Both the position numbers and the translations under genes were made by a program. A DNA stretch of 64,000 bases from Brachionus sp. 'Tiscar' (lineage: Eukaryota; Rotifera; Eurotatoria; Ploima; Brachionidae). The stretch spans positions 27,223 to 91,222 of the forward strand of contig VANL01000050.1 in NCBI GenBank assembly GCA_006352455.1, in the 5' to 3' direction. The notes under the pieces were generated by a model. That model made no database searches. It saw only the letters and a program-made list of their open reading frames with translations, and was not told where the DNA came from. Positions 1-14,400 of the stretch are shown here, piece by piece. Position 1 is the stretch's first letter; each line of letters starts with the position of its first letter.

Positions 1-2468
1 TAACATAAAAAACATTAGTGAGTTTTATTTGTTGAAAAAATGCACTTGAAAGATCAAAGCAAATTTTTAAAATATTTAAAAAAAAGTAATTGACTATTTA
101 AACACTATTTATTCACTTGAAACTTTAATTAATATTTTTATTTTAAATTTTTTTTAACTCAAATCAGAAATCAAAAAAATCCGATTCAATAAGAGTTAAA
201 TGAACTGTATGTTTTTTCAATTTTTAAAATAATATTTAAATAATTAATTTTTTTTTTTGTTAAAGAAATTTTGATTTAAAAGAGCTCATTTCCGATTATC
301 AAAATGAAATTACTTATTTTTTTTTAATTTCAAAACAAAATTAATTAACAAATATATTGTATAAATATGATTATTACTAAAATATTTATAAAAAAAGAGT
401 AGTAGTCACTTTTGGATAAAAAAATTCATTTAAATTAATATTTAATATGCTAAAATTTGTAATCATTTGAAACATTATTTCGTAAGCAAAAGGGAATTTT
501 AAATTATTCATTTACTTTTGATTCTCATAATTAACAAGCATTATAGATAAACCTTTAAAATTGGACTTATTTAATATATATATATAAATATATCATATAA
601 ACTATAATATTATTCACTTATTAATACATATCATATAAATAAGTGAAAATTTATTTAAAAATTGTTTTTTTTTTCAATTTAATAATTTTCCCAATATTCT
701 TATAAATATATCAATGTTCGCAAATAATCATTTTAAATTTTTGAAATCTAAAAAAACTATTTTAGTGAATATTTTTAATACATCTAAGTATTTTCTTTTG
801 AAAATTGGCGAAACTTAAAGATTTAATAAGAATAATTTTAATTCAAAATTAATTTATTTGTATATATAAATATTTAAAAAAAAATTTAATTTTCTTAAGA
901 TTTCTTAATAGCTGCAATGTTTTATTTTATTTATTTTTTATTTAAAAAATGATAGATAAATATTTCTACCTGGTTTATGTAACTAAAAATTTCTTTTAAT
1001 GTTTAAAAAGTCGTCTTTTTTAATTCAAGTGACCTACTTTTTTTTTTTAAATCTAAAATAAATTTAAAAAAACATTTCATTTATAACATTTAGTTAAAAA
1101 ATTTTCGATCTGTTCAAATGAAAATTAAAAAAATGTGATGAAAATAGGAATATAATAACTGAAGGGTGTGTGCTGAAACAATAATCTCTCCATCGATTCA
1201 ATTTTTTATATCATTATTAAAAAGAAATTAATAATGATTTGAAAATATAATTAGCTTTGTCTAAACAGCATTTCGCTTCTTTACAGCATTAGACCTTTTT
1301 TCAAACATTACTAGGTAAATATTTAATATTTTAGGTTTAATTTCTTATAGTTAAATCGGAATCTCTCATGAAACTGAATTTTGGTACTCAAAAATAGATA
1401 CACACCTAGAAAAAACCCAGTATCATGGCCTAAAAATCATTAAAATAATTTAAAAATTTTTGCTAAAACTAATAATTAATAAATATCTAAAATATTTTTG
1501 AACACATTTTTTCATTTTATGCTATTCAAAGTATTTCATATATTTTCCAAAATTTATTCAATGCCAATAGCTTGAAAATTAAATGAATCTTTTTTTGTAG
1601 GACAATTTGAAATAGTTTTTTTTTTAATTATAAATTAAGCAGAAAACGAAAAAATGAAATACATTCGAGAGGATTTACTGATTAATTAAATTGAAAGCTT
1701 AAAAATTCAACTAAACTTAGACTGTTAATAATTTTCAGAAATATTCGTACAGAATATTGTACATTTAAAAAAAAATGAAATTAACATCCATCTTATATTT
1801 TTTAAGCTAATAATATTAAAGAGCTTAATACTGAATATTCAATCAAAAATTGAAATATTTTTTCAATATAAATTACTAGAATGGTATTTACAAAAAAATT
1901 CAATGCTTTAAATTTTGATTTTTAGAGATTAAATTATTGGCAAAAATGTAATTTTGAATTATGTTTTTATCTTAATAGTTTATTTGACAAATAAGATAAT
2001 AATTATTTAATGTATAACAATTTTGATTATTTAAAAACAAGATATTTTAAAAAATAAATCTATAAATCAATATCTAAATTTTTTTTAAAATTATAACTCA
2101 AACTTATGAAAATAATAATGAATTTTCTTTGGAGTTGCGTTTTTAATCAAATTTGAAACATGACTTTATGGCATTCGAAAGCTTTGAATTATTTCGTCTT
2201 TAAAAATCAAGCAATTTGCTTCTCCAAAATGTATTTTGGTCTATTAATGGGCAAAATTGAGAATATTTATTTAAAAATGCAAGCTAAAATAAATTAATTT
2301 ATCTTTGAATAAAAAAAAATAATTGATCTTTCTTTTGCTAATAAAAGTCAACAGTTTTCAAAATATTTACTTTTAAAAAATTAAAAAAAATAACTAGGTG
2401 GAAAATCTGTTTTCAGTTGATTTTTTTTGTTCAATGGTTTTTGAATATTGCTTAAACACTGTTAAAAA
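1..2468. other. AT-rich non-coding flank
   Basis: I see no open frame with protein-like composition on either strand. The sequence is dominated by A and T runs and short TA repeats (for example about 570-600). It includes the 3' flank of the minus-strand polycystin-like gene, which ends at 2469. Confidence 0.6.
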
Positions 2469-5400
2469 TTAGTCAAATTTTTCGCATATTTTCAAAATGT
2501 TGCTTTCAGTTTTTTTTGTTTGCTCAAAATTTGATTCTTCAAATAAAATCTGATTTTTTTTCTCATATTTATTTTTTTTAATCAAATCAATTGTTGCATC
2601 AATAAGTTCTCCGAGCTCGTCTTCATCCTTTTTTTCATTTTTTATTTCTGAAAAGTTATCCAAAATAATCGTTAAAAACGTGTTGACCAGAATTAATACA
2701 ATTATCAGATTAAATAAAAGCAAAATAAATGAACCCAGTAGACCATTTTGTCCAGTGTAGATATCTTGATTCATATTTCCAAGAGTAATTAGAAATGAAG
2801 ATTCAAATGTGCTAATTAGAGACGAAAAAGCTTTTGATTTATCATTCATTAGCAAATACAAAAGTTGAACAAAAGCCAGCCAAAATATTGAAAAGATAAT
2901 TCCAAACAAGAAGAGCTCTCTTAAACTCTTTCTTAATGTAAATATGGGATAAGATATTTTTTTACTGAATTTGAGTAATCTCAGAAATTTAATTGTACCA
3001 AATAGTGAACAGAATCCGAGTAAAATATTAAGTAATTGGGTCCAATATACCAAAATTTGCAAATTTATTCGTTGGCCTAATCGTAATTTGTCTCTTATTT
3101 TCCCTCTCGCCCATAGTTTGTACAAATAAACGGCAAATGCAGCCCAAGAAAATGCTATTAAACTCCACTCAATGTAAACAGAAAATTTTGTAAAATAATT
3201 ACTTTTTTGCTTGACTAAACATCTCAGTTCACGAATTACATAAAATACTATCCATAACATGTAAACAATACCACATACATTCACAAATAAACTTTGCTTT
3301 AAATCATTTAGCAAAATGGGCTGGAAAAATGCCGAATTTAGAAAATTTCCAGTTGGTAAAATTTCAAACAAGACAATACAGTAAGAAAAAAGATTAACAT
3401 TTGGATTGAATGTAGAAAATTCTAAAAAAACTGCGCTAGTATGATTATCAATCCAATTTTTATTCTTTAAAACCTCCAAATCAGATAGAAATAGATCCTT
3501 GCGCAAATTAAATACATAGGTATATCCACCACCAAGATAAGTCGCATACTGACCAATGTATGGATAGCTATCAATCTCGTCAAATTTCGCATAAACAAAA
3601 GCTTTGGCTGAATTAGATAATTCTTTTTTAGTTGAGTTAAATGATTGCCATCCATAAGAAAAATCAGACCTGAGCTCGTCTAAAATATCATAACTAGAAA
3701 AACAACCATCATTGTATATCCTATTTGCTTTACAAGGTTCTAAAAACAAATTAAAATCAAAACTAATATTTATATTAAGTATTTTAAATTATTTGAACTT
3801 GGTAACTTTTACATTTCTTATTTGTTTTAATTAATTTTTGCCTTTAATAAATTAAGATTTATTTTGTTATGAATTTAAAAAAAAAACAAATAGAATTATT
3901 TTTGATTGGAAAATTGACCCAACAGTAAATTTTTGATTCATTTTATTTAAAACTTTAAAATTAAAATAGCTTTTTTACTTGGCCTAGAACTAATTCTGCA
4001 ATATTGCATATATATTAATTTTCAGTTTTCCAGAATTATTTTAAACGACTAAATTTGAGTGAAAAAACTTTAAAAAGCTGATACACTTTGCAGAATGAAA
4101 GAAAGATCAAAATAAAAACAGTTACAGTCAAAACCGTTTATAAGAAATATGGATATAAGAAATTTTCGCTTATAATAAACTTAACTTAAGATAACAAAAA
4201 ATTTTTCTTTAGTTTTAGTGCTTATTTTTTTGTATACAAGAAATTCTTATATAAAAAATTTATCAAATATAATAAATTGGTTTATAAAAACAAATAAATA
4301 TTTTTCATGTTAAACTTGTTGTTTATAATTAAAATGAAATTTTTAAGATAGCAAATAATAAAAAAGGCAATGCTAAAAATGATGTAACAAACCATCGGAA
4401 GGCTACTATTATTTTAGAAAAAAAAAATTCAAATTCTTAATTAATTTAGAACAAGGTCTAGATTACAAAATAATTTTTGATATAATCATAAACAAATAAA
4501 AATTGCTGATTTCCTATAAATTTAACTTTTTTAGTCTTATTTTGTAATTAAATTAAAATATTAGGCTAATTTTGTATTTGAATAAAAATTTCTGTGTAAA
4601 AACTCATTTTTATTTATAAGATATTGTCGGATATAAGAGAAATTTTTCTTGTACAAATTCGAATTTCTCATATACAGTTTTCACTGTATTTCAGTTCTGA
4701 ATTTTTTTTTAATTCTTTTTCAAAATTCACAATTCCTTGAATTTAAATTAATTTTAAAGCATTAATTTTATTTGATTATACAGCCTTAGCTAGTTTAAAC
4801 AAAACTTTAAAATTTATTAAAATTTATTTTTACTTTTTTGAATTCGCAGTTGTCTTAAAATTGGATTACCAACCAAGTACGAAACTTTGTCTCTTATCAA
4901 ATTTTCATCTTCTATAATGTAACTTACATGACAAAAAATCCAGCTCCAAAATTTGCTTCTACTCTGAATCTAAAAGAAAAAATTTTACATACAAAGTTTA
5001 TTCAATCCAATTATTGTCCATTACATTTTTTAGATCGGATGGACAATATTTTGTATTTAGTAAATTTTCTAAAGAATGTTTGTATTTGTATGAATTGTAG
5101 TCTTGGTTGGAATAAGAAACAAAAAACAGAAGCCAAATGAACAAAAAATATAAAACTGTTTCTTTTAAAAGCTTTTTTAAACGATTTTTTTTGTTTAACA
5201 TTATCTTAGCTGAGTTTAATTGAGCTTCATCAATAAGAAAAAAATTTGACCTTGAATTTTTAGCGGTTGCTTTAAAAATTGGCAAAATTTTATCTCCTTT
5301 ATCCTTTAAATCATCATTAGCTGATTTTCGGAATAGAAACACAACGATCACTGAAACAATAGCTACCTTTTTGTTTAAAAAAAATTACTCTAAATTTCTA

Positions 5401-8400
5401 TTATCATTATTAATAGTATTAGATACTTGAATTGGCTGAGTTAGTAAGAATGAAGTAAATATTGAAACAACGAATGATGTTAGCCACTTCAGTGTTTGAT
5501 CATCACCAAATGATATGCCTTTTATAACTATAAAAAAAGCTGAGATACCGGCAAAAATAAATGATAAGATGTATGCAATTATTTTAAACCACCATGGTAG
5601 AAAAAATTTTTTAGCCTTGTTGTTAATTTTCTCATTTTTGTTTTCGATGAAAAAATTTTCTTTAATTTGTTTTAAATTATTTTTTAAACCATCTTTTCTT
5701 GATTTTTTTGGCCTAGAGCGTCTAAATAACTGAATTAGAATGAAACTTGGCGGAAACACAATTAGATTGGAAATAACTCCGATTGATATCTTAAAATTTA
5801 TTATAATTACTAAAAATTTATTTAAGATTTGCTTCGATTAGTTATGATCAATAGAAAGTTAATCAACTTAAATTTTAGTTTATTAGAAAAGAAAGAATAT
5901 TTAATCATGAAAATAATTTAACAATGTGAATCTTCCAAATTTATAAGTGATTGTGAAATAGCCCTACAGTAATTCAATTTAAATAAATTTTTCTTTTCTG
6001 AAAATTTGGGTTTATGAAATAATGGTCTAGATTTTTTTATTAAATGAAAATAAGCCATTAATAAGTATTAATTTTAGCATTAAATTGAAATATAAGCGTG
6101 GAAACTCATTCATGTTTTTTACTTAAAGAGCCTTTGTAGTTATTGTGACGAATCATAAATCTCTTTATCAACATACGCCTTGAAACAACTTGGTTTCTAA
6201 AAGATGCATTTTTTTCTGATAGCTTATTAAAATTTCGTGATATACTAACAGGAGATACTTGATAAATTTCCCAGTAATTAAATGAAAAGTCAAATTATTA
6301 TCTCCTCATAAGAGATTTTTACCGAAGAGAGAACCATTATGAAAGGAGAGCTGTAAAATAGTTGATTATTGCCATTCGAAGTTCTTAAATAAGTAATTAA
6401 ATAATTTTTACTTGTTGGGGACTTAGTATAAAAGGCCCAATTTTTAAAGAGTTTAATTTTGGTGTTTTGTTTACATCATAATATAAAATGTTTATGAGCA
6501 TTGTTAAAAGTAAGAGAACAAAGCAGCAGGTTAAGCGATCAATTCTTGAAAATGAACTTAATGTTGGTCTTGCAACTACCGAAAACCATAAATGATTATC
6601 ACTAAAATTAAATTTTGTTTGCTTTTGAATTAAGTATTTAATTTCTTGTCTTTGTTTTTCAGCAGCAACAGGGAATATTCTTTCTACTTTCCCATCTTGT
6701 TTATCTAAAGCTAACCATTTTTCACATATAAACCAGTGCTTTTCTTTGGTTTGCAAATCATGAACAAGTATCTGGCTCAAGTACCATGACTTATGTAAGC
6801 CAGAACAATCTTGAAATACTTTGCAATAATTCAATTTTCCCAGAGATCTTTAAAATCAATTTAAAAAATAAAAATTAATCTTATTTTTAAATGATAAAAC
6901 TCCGATAAATTTTTTTCATTCTAAAAAATGAATCAAAATATAATAAAGTGGCTTGTAAGGCGTTGTAAATTTCAAATACAATCTTACTTTTTTTTTGATA
7001 AATTAAAATAAAAGATAATAATATTTATTCAAAAATATGGCAGCATAGTACTTTTTTGCATCTTTTTCAACAAAAATAAGATCTTGATTCATTTTTTAGA
7101 TGATAAAATATGTAATCAAAAACAAATTGAAGTTTATGATCAAATTAAAATGTTCATGCTCAAAATTTTTTATTAAAAAAAGGTTTTTAACTTATTTTAG
7201 AATTTAAATTTTTTACACAAAAAGAAACCCATTTTCAAAGTTAAAATTAAATGTAAAACTTAGTATTTTATAACTGCAAAAAATTTCTGCATGAAGAATT
7301 ATGCTCAACACTCAGATATTAGATGGATTGCAGAAATAATTACTTTCTGACCAAAACTGTCAAAAAATAATTAGTTTATGAACAAAATAATTGTAAAAAT
7401 CAATTTACTGTCAGTATTAGTGAATTTTTATTTATTTTAGCTAAATGTTTTTTTTTCGTAAATTATAATTAATTTGAAAAAAATATAATCAAAAAAAGCA
7501 GTTACCACAAAACTATTACTATGACAAAAACACTTTATTATTGCCTTTCCACCATAAAGGTAACAATTTCCAGCCTTTTTCGCTAAAATCAATATTGTCA
7601 ACAAATTTTTTGTAACTCAAGGTATCAACAGACCAGTGCCTAACTATATTTACCGCATTTTACAAATAAATATTTACTGATAATTTAGATCTAAGAGTAT
7701 GAATCAACTTGATTTTCCTATTTTTGTATAAAACTAATAAAATTTAGCATAAAAACGATTTAGCCAAGTATGTTCTACTTTATATTGTAGTATTTTTTAA
7801 TATGTGTTTTATTATTTTTTATTTAATTTACCAATAAAGGAAAAATTTTTGTTCAATTTGCATTTGAAATTCACAATGCTGTAATATAAAGATAACTACA
7901 AATTTAATACAAAAAGCGTTCAAAAATTTAAAATAACATGCCTGTCCATAGTCAGAATGAACGAATCTACTGCTGATCTCATAAAAGGCTTTGATTTGGT
8001 ATCACCGGTTTTAAGTAGAACAGGCGAAGTATCAACATCTCCAGACAATTCAATAAAAATCTTTAAAAAAATAAAATAAAAAATATTTTAAAAAGATAAT
8101 TATTTTTTACTAACATTTGAATCACATCCAGCATTTCTTCTATTTCCAGTAAATATTATAATTTCATACAAGAATGAGTCATACGGACTATTTTGGCCTA
8201 AAAAATAAAAACCAATTTTTTGCTTATCTTTTTTATCCATAAACAGGCACCAAATGCCTACTAGAATATATAAACTACACACAACTATTAGAGTTAAGTA
8301 TATGGTGGGATTTTTTTCAAAAGAAGAATTAGCAAATACAAATTCGAAATCAATCGGATTAGGTAGTACAACTAAACCTCCTGCAAACTCAGTTAGATGA

Positions 8401-11400
8401 CTTGTAACACAATGTATATTAGTTAAGTTTGAATTATTCATAATTTGCACACCTTTTGAAATCCAATCACCAGTTGATTGATCGTAATAATAGCATCCTA
8501 AAGTAATCGCTGCCAATTCAAAATTTTCTGATTCTTGAACATCTGTTAAATGATCAACAATACGTAAAACATTTTTTTCAAAACAACTTTTTAAATTTAT
8601 TTCCCTTATTCCGATCCAAACTAAACTGGAATTTAAATATTCCTGAGAAAAAGTACTACTCTTTAGTTGGTAATAAAAATTATTTGAATCCAATTTAAAT
8701 AATTCTTTAGGACAAAATATTTTTTTCTCTCCATAGATCTCATTTGTTTTATTTAAAATAGGCGCTTCTTCATATCTCAAATAAACAACATAACTTTTTC
8801 TAGAATAAGTTTTTATTAGTAGATTGAATATAGAATTTCCATGACTTAAATTAAATCCTTTTATCATCAAAAGATTAGAAGTTGTTTGAGTAATATTTAG
8901 AAAAGAAACTAAATCAAAATTGAGATCATCCGTTCTAATTTTATGTGGAATTAAAAATGAAATTCTATTTTTTAAATCATCAACAATAATTTCATTTTTG
9001 TCTTCTCCATAATAACTAAGACCAATTGTTTTTGATAAGCTTAAATTTATTTTTGAATCATTGTTAATCCCATTAATTGATCTTGGTAAAACAAAAACCT
9101 TAACAAAAGCAATTGATGATAATTAAAATTTTTAAGATAAAAAATAACTTGTTCAGTTATGGAAATATCATTGCACAAGTCTGAATCGAATATATTTAGT
9201 ATTTGACAAGGCTGAGAAACTTTTAATTCTACATCTTCAATAAAAACTTTTTGACTAATTTTTGAAGCTATTGACCTTGAATATCTGATATGTATGCTCT
9301 TGGTCTTAATGAACGAATTTTCTCCCAAACTCAAATGCTCTAAAGCAATTTGAAGCATGTATTTGAATATTTTTTTAGCTACCAAATATCCATTTTTAAG
9401 CTAAAATCAATAATTTTAAATTTTATTATTTAAAAATGTATGTTATTATTACTCTAGTTGAATATTCTGATATTTGGCTTTGTTCATTATCTAAGTTTTG
9501 ATCAATAGCCTATTCGAAAAAAATTAATTAAATTTATTTTATAAAAATCTATTTTTTTAGTTTAAAAAAAAATAATTTCAAAAATATAAATTATTTATTT
9601 GATCTTTTTCAACACTCACAATCCCGACAAGTTTTTTCGACCATTTATGCTACCTTCTCTTTTTAATTATTAAAAATATTTAACCAAAAACCAAGAAAAG
9701 CTAAAACATGGAGCGCTCAAAAAAGTCATCCAGGTTTTAAGTGTTAATAAATGGAAATGAATAGAATACTTTACTTAACACTCAAAACCCGGAGGGGTTT
9801 TTTGGACCCCTTGATTTACTTTTTATTTTTTTTTTTTTTCTATGAAAATAAGCATATTTTGCAAAAATATAAATTAACTTAAATATTTTTTGATTTTAAA
9901 TATCTGATTTGAAATAAAATTTAAAAAATGGGTAACGTTTATTTAAGCAAATACAAATTAAAGATAAAGTAAAAAGCTCCGAAAAAACTACTCCGGTGTT
10001 TGAGTGTTAATCTAATTGAAGACAATTACCAATTAATATTAATATCTGTAATAAATATGATAGTTTTAAAAAACTTTCCAGATTGAAAATTCAATTAACA
10101 AAATTTGTCATATATTTAAAGTTAGAGACACCAATCTTTTGAAAACTGGAACTGAGCCCGATCTAGAGATAGTCATCATGAACAACTTAAAATGGTCATA
10201 TCAAGCTAATGGAATATTAATTATTATACTTATTTTTAATTAATTTACAAAAAGTAAATCATAAAAAACTTACTAAAAGTGAATTTGTAGCTGTATCAAT
10301 TATTTTATTTATTGCTTGCTTTAAAAACTGATAGCCCGATTTTGAAGAATGTTTTAATAAATGTTCAGCTAGCAATAAGTCTTTATTTAATGCTTTTTCC
10401 TTAAAAGAAAAAAATGAGCTGAAATTTTTAAAATATTTTACGAACAGCAGACTCAATTGTAATCTCTTGAATATTTTCTGTTAAAACTGATAAAGTAGAC
10501 GAGATTACTTTAATGCTACTTATATCCCCAATTGGCAACTTAATAGTTGTATCAATAAACTTTTTTTTAACATCAATTATGTCATTCACTTTTTCATTAA
10601 ACTTTTAAAACAAATAACTGTAAAAATGTCAAGTCAAAATTGTTCAAAATTACTTGATTGCTATTAATAATCAGTTTTTCTTGGACATTTAAAATTGAAG
10701 TCAATGAAATAACATTTCTAGCTGTTATTTGTAGATCGCTTTCAAATAAGTCTTTTAACAGTCTTGAATTGTTTTGTTTGGAGAGAATTTCTTTGATTAA
10801 TTCTTCAGCTAGGCCAATTTTTGGTTCTACAATAACTTTGTGTGGAATTTCATAATACGCAATCGCGTCGGAATCATCAATTATCTGGACAAAAAGAATG
10901 ATTTGATAATTATCACTTTCAGGTCCTTGTGGCAATTGGGTGACTACAAAGCCTTCTTGGTTGTAATTTAAAGCAATTGGGTTTGAATTATTTGCATAAG
11001 TTGCTATGATTAAAAGTTAAAAATTTCCAATTATTATCAATAAAATTACCGAAGAATTCGTAATTTACAATGAAGCCATCAATATCTATCCAATTTGTGC
11101 ATTCTATAAAAAAATTAGTCGCCATTGAGAAGCCCCTAGTTGAATTAACTGAACACGTTCCATTGAAAGGAATTTCGTTTATTTTCAAGATCATTGATGT
11201 GCTCGAATTTGCTTTCTTCATCAAATCTACACTAATTTCTGTAAACAGATCCATTCTCCAAAATAAAGTAGACTTATATCTTTGAAACAATAGGCTGGAT
11301 ACAGAAAATTCTCTTAATTGTTTTCCTTCATACAAATAGATTGTTTGATTTTATTTATTTAGTAAAAAATGTTTTACCTTTAAGAAAATTTTTTTCTTCG

Positions 11401-14400
11401 TCTAAAGAAATTTTCTCCCAAAGTATATTTGTACTATTTCCAATATTTTTATACAAATTAAATTCATATTTTACTGATTTAACATTTTCGCATCCATCTA
11501 GGCAGTTTGCAATAACTGTTAATTGATTTGAAGGATTAATCCGTTTCATATGTCTTATTGGTACACAAAATTCAACTATACGACATCTAGAAAATATGTT
11601 TTTAAATTTAAAATTTAAATTTTTTTTTTTAAACAAACTTAATCAGTGTTATTGGGGCTTGAAGATGATCTATCAGAGTGACCAAAATTTTTTTGAAATA
11701 CATCTTGTTTAAATGAAATGTCATAATTGTTAGTAGATAATTCTCATTTGAATTTTGCTTGATCGAGCCGGCTTTGATTATTAGATGGTTTGGGCCATCC
11801 ATAAATTCAAAATTATCTTTGTAAAAATTAAAATAGAAAATTATTTATAAATTATTTAAATTTAAGTAATAGTAAACCTTGCGATTTAAAGCAAGGCGAA
11901 GTTGAATTCTTAGTTTTTAAACTAAAAAGATCATTTATGAAATTTGAATCATTGTCACCATTTTCAATTATTTCTGAATCGACTCGAATAATGCTGCAGA
12001 AGAATGAAAAATTAAGCTGAAATGGTTCTATAATTCTATCAATGTCAAATGAATATCTGACTGGATCAAGTTCAAGTTTTTGATTAGTGCCTATTTTAAT
12101 TTTATCATTTTGATTTTCAATTCCATTGATTAATATTCCGCTTGGTACAATTTCGAACAAAGTACTAGAATTAAATGAATAATTTTCTTTTTCTGTTGAA
12201 AATTCTATAAAAAAACTAATTTGGTGAAGACCGTAATTTAGTGAATTGGATAAAATAGTTAGTTCATCACTAAAATTTGTAGGGTTATTATCTAAAATAA
12301 CTTCTTTAGATTCATTTTTGTTTTTTATTTTCCAGTATTTAATGATTGGTGACGTAACATTGCATTTTATCGCAAAAATTGCTTTAAATCTGACCAACTC
12401 AGAGCGTTCTATTATTTTATAACTTAGGGTATTATTTTCATTTAAAAATTTAATTCCTGAACAGCATTGAACTGGTTCTTTCTCAGGAATAGTTGTTTTA
12501 CATTTGTTAGAAAAATCATGTGTCAGATTTTTTTCCAGAAAAAAACAATCACCATTTTTCTGAATTTCTTAAATTGATTAAAATATATTATTTGCTTTTT
12601 AAAAAATTATAAAATTAAAAAATATTTTACTATTTGATAATTGATTTTTTGGCGATTCTATGTTTAAACTCTGTAAATAAAACAGATCTAATTTATAAAG
12701 AAAAAATTAAAATGTTATAGAATTTAAAATAATAAGAGATTTTTAAATGTGTTTTTGAAAAAGGCCGCAAAAGCAGCAAACGATGAAATATGCTTTGTTG
12801 AAAATGGTTGATTGAATAGTGTTAAATACTCAAATAATAAAATTTCTATATAAAAATCCTAGATTTCTTTATTTACCTTTTGTAAAAAAAAAGGCTGATA
12901 ATTTGTGTCCTGAAAGAACAGCTGTTAAATTAACGTAAGAGTTCATTGGATATTTTTTTTTCACAATAATTTCACTTTTGAAAATCTTTTTGTCTAAAAT
13001 GAAATCGAAAATAAGATTTGACTTTTTATGATGAGGATGTAATTTCAATAAATTATCTTTGGTAATTTTGAAGTCTGGTATCAAAACATCATTTGTATTT
13101 GCATATAATCTTCCATCAGATATATACTCGATTACGGGTACTAGGCCTTTACTAGCAATAATTGGCTCATCAAATTCAATTCTCGAATATCCTAAAGGAA
13201 GATCAAAAATTTTGGAAAATTTTTCCGAAAAATGGGACACATTTCGTGTTATGCGAAAAAAACTGAGACAGTTCAATATATTGCCACAGTCTCGAAATGA
13301 GTAAATCTTATGTAAAAATTAGAAAATTTAAATTTGTAACAAAGTACTAAATTTACCAGAATCCGAAATTTTCCAGGAACACAAACATTTATCTCAATAC
13401 CAGTTATCCTGGCATTAAAATTCAATTCATTTTTTAAGAGTAAAATTTTTTTTGATTTATTATTATTATTATAAAAGCAAGTTAATTCATCAATTTTAGT
13501 CAATTTCTGACTATCTTCTAAACCTTTATTAAATTAAATAAAATAAAAAACTTTTTTTAATAAATTTTGTCTTACTGGATGCTTTTATATTATCAAAACT
13601 ACAATCACCATAATCTATAAAAATATTTTCGCTTGTTAAATTATGTAATGAAAAAAATAGAATTTGGCAGTTGATCGTACTGTCAATCAAAGCATCAGAA
13701 CAAATAAAATCTAGAGATATTTCTAAAAAAAATAGAAAATATTTTTATTGATATTATTGAATTACTTTTATCAACATAAACTTTTTTGGTGACTATTTTG
13801 TTACTATCACTAAGATTTAAAGTGATATCATAAAAACCATCATGATAATAAAATTTTTTCAAACTAGCTTCATATAAATAAAACGAGTCTTTTAGAAGAG
13901 CATTGAACAAAAATCGAATTTTTTTATTAGGATCAAGCTCGAAAAGTGTGCCATTAATGTCCATTTTAAAGTCTTGATTAAATTGTGAATCGTCTATTGC
14001 TAAAACATTTGATTTAACCTCAATAATTAAGAATGAACCTTTTGAGACAGATAAATCCTCATTCAATTTAAAAACATTTAGGCCAGTTTTTGTTTTGAAA
14101 CTCCAGGTTCCTAAAAATTTTATTTTATACGGATCAATTAATTTGGTCTTTTGAAAAAAATTTCCACAAGAATTCAATAATCCACATGTTTCATATTTTA
14201 CCAGCTAAAAAACAATTTTTAAATTCTTTAATTAATTTATTTAATTAATAATTAATAATAGTTTACAAAAATATTTATTGAGACAGAATCCAACATAAAC
14301 AAAGAGAATCCTGTTAATATTGAATCGAATGGTAGCTCTGTGCTAGTTAAAATAAATTTTTGAGGGCTTTTATTCTGATCAATGAGTGCGGCATCTTTTG

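Noticed and set aside
570..600. Microsatellite array
   Set aside because: Only a short TA-rich tract, ordinary for this base composition.
4998..5160. Plus-strand frame at 4928-5140
   Set aside because: It is antisense to polycystin exons 19 and 20, which carry clear family motifs; low-complexity composition.
9047..9160. Apparent frameshift inside the GAIN region
   Set aside because: A 50-nt GT-AG intron (9148-9099) in phase 0 joins the two frames and matches the size of the other introns.
12645..12695. Possible extra exon between exons 5 and 6 of the polycystin-like gene
   Set aside because: It has acceptor and donor, but its phase (in 1, out 2) does not fit exon 6, whereas exon 5 joins exon 6 directly in frame.
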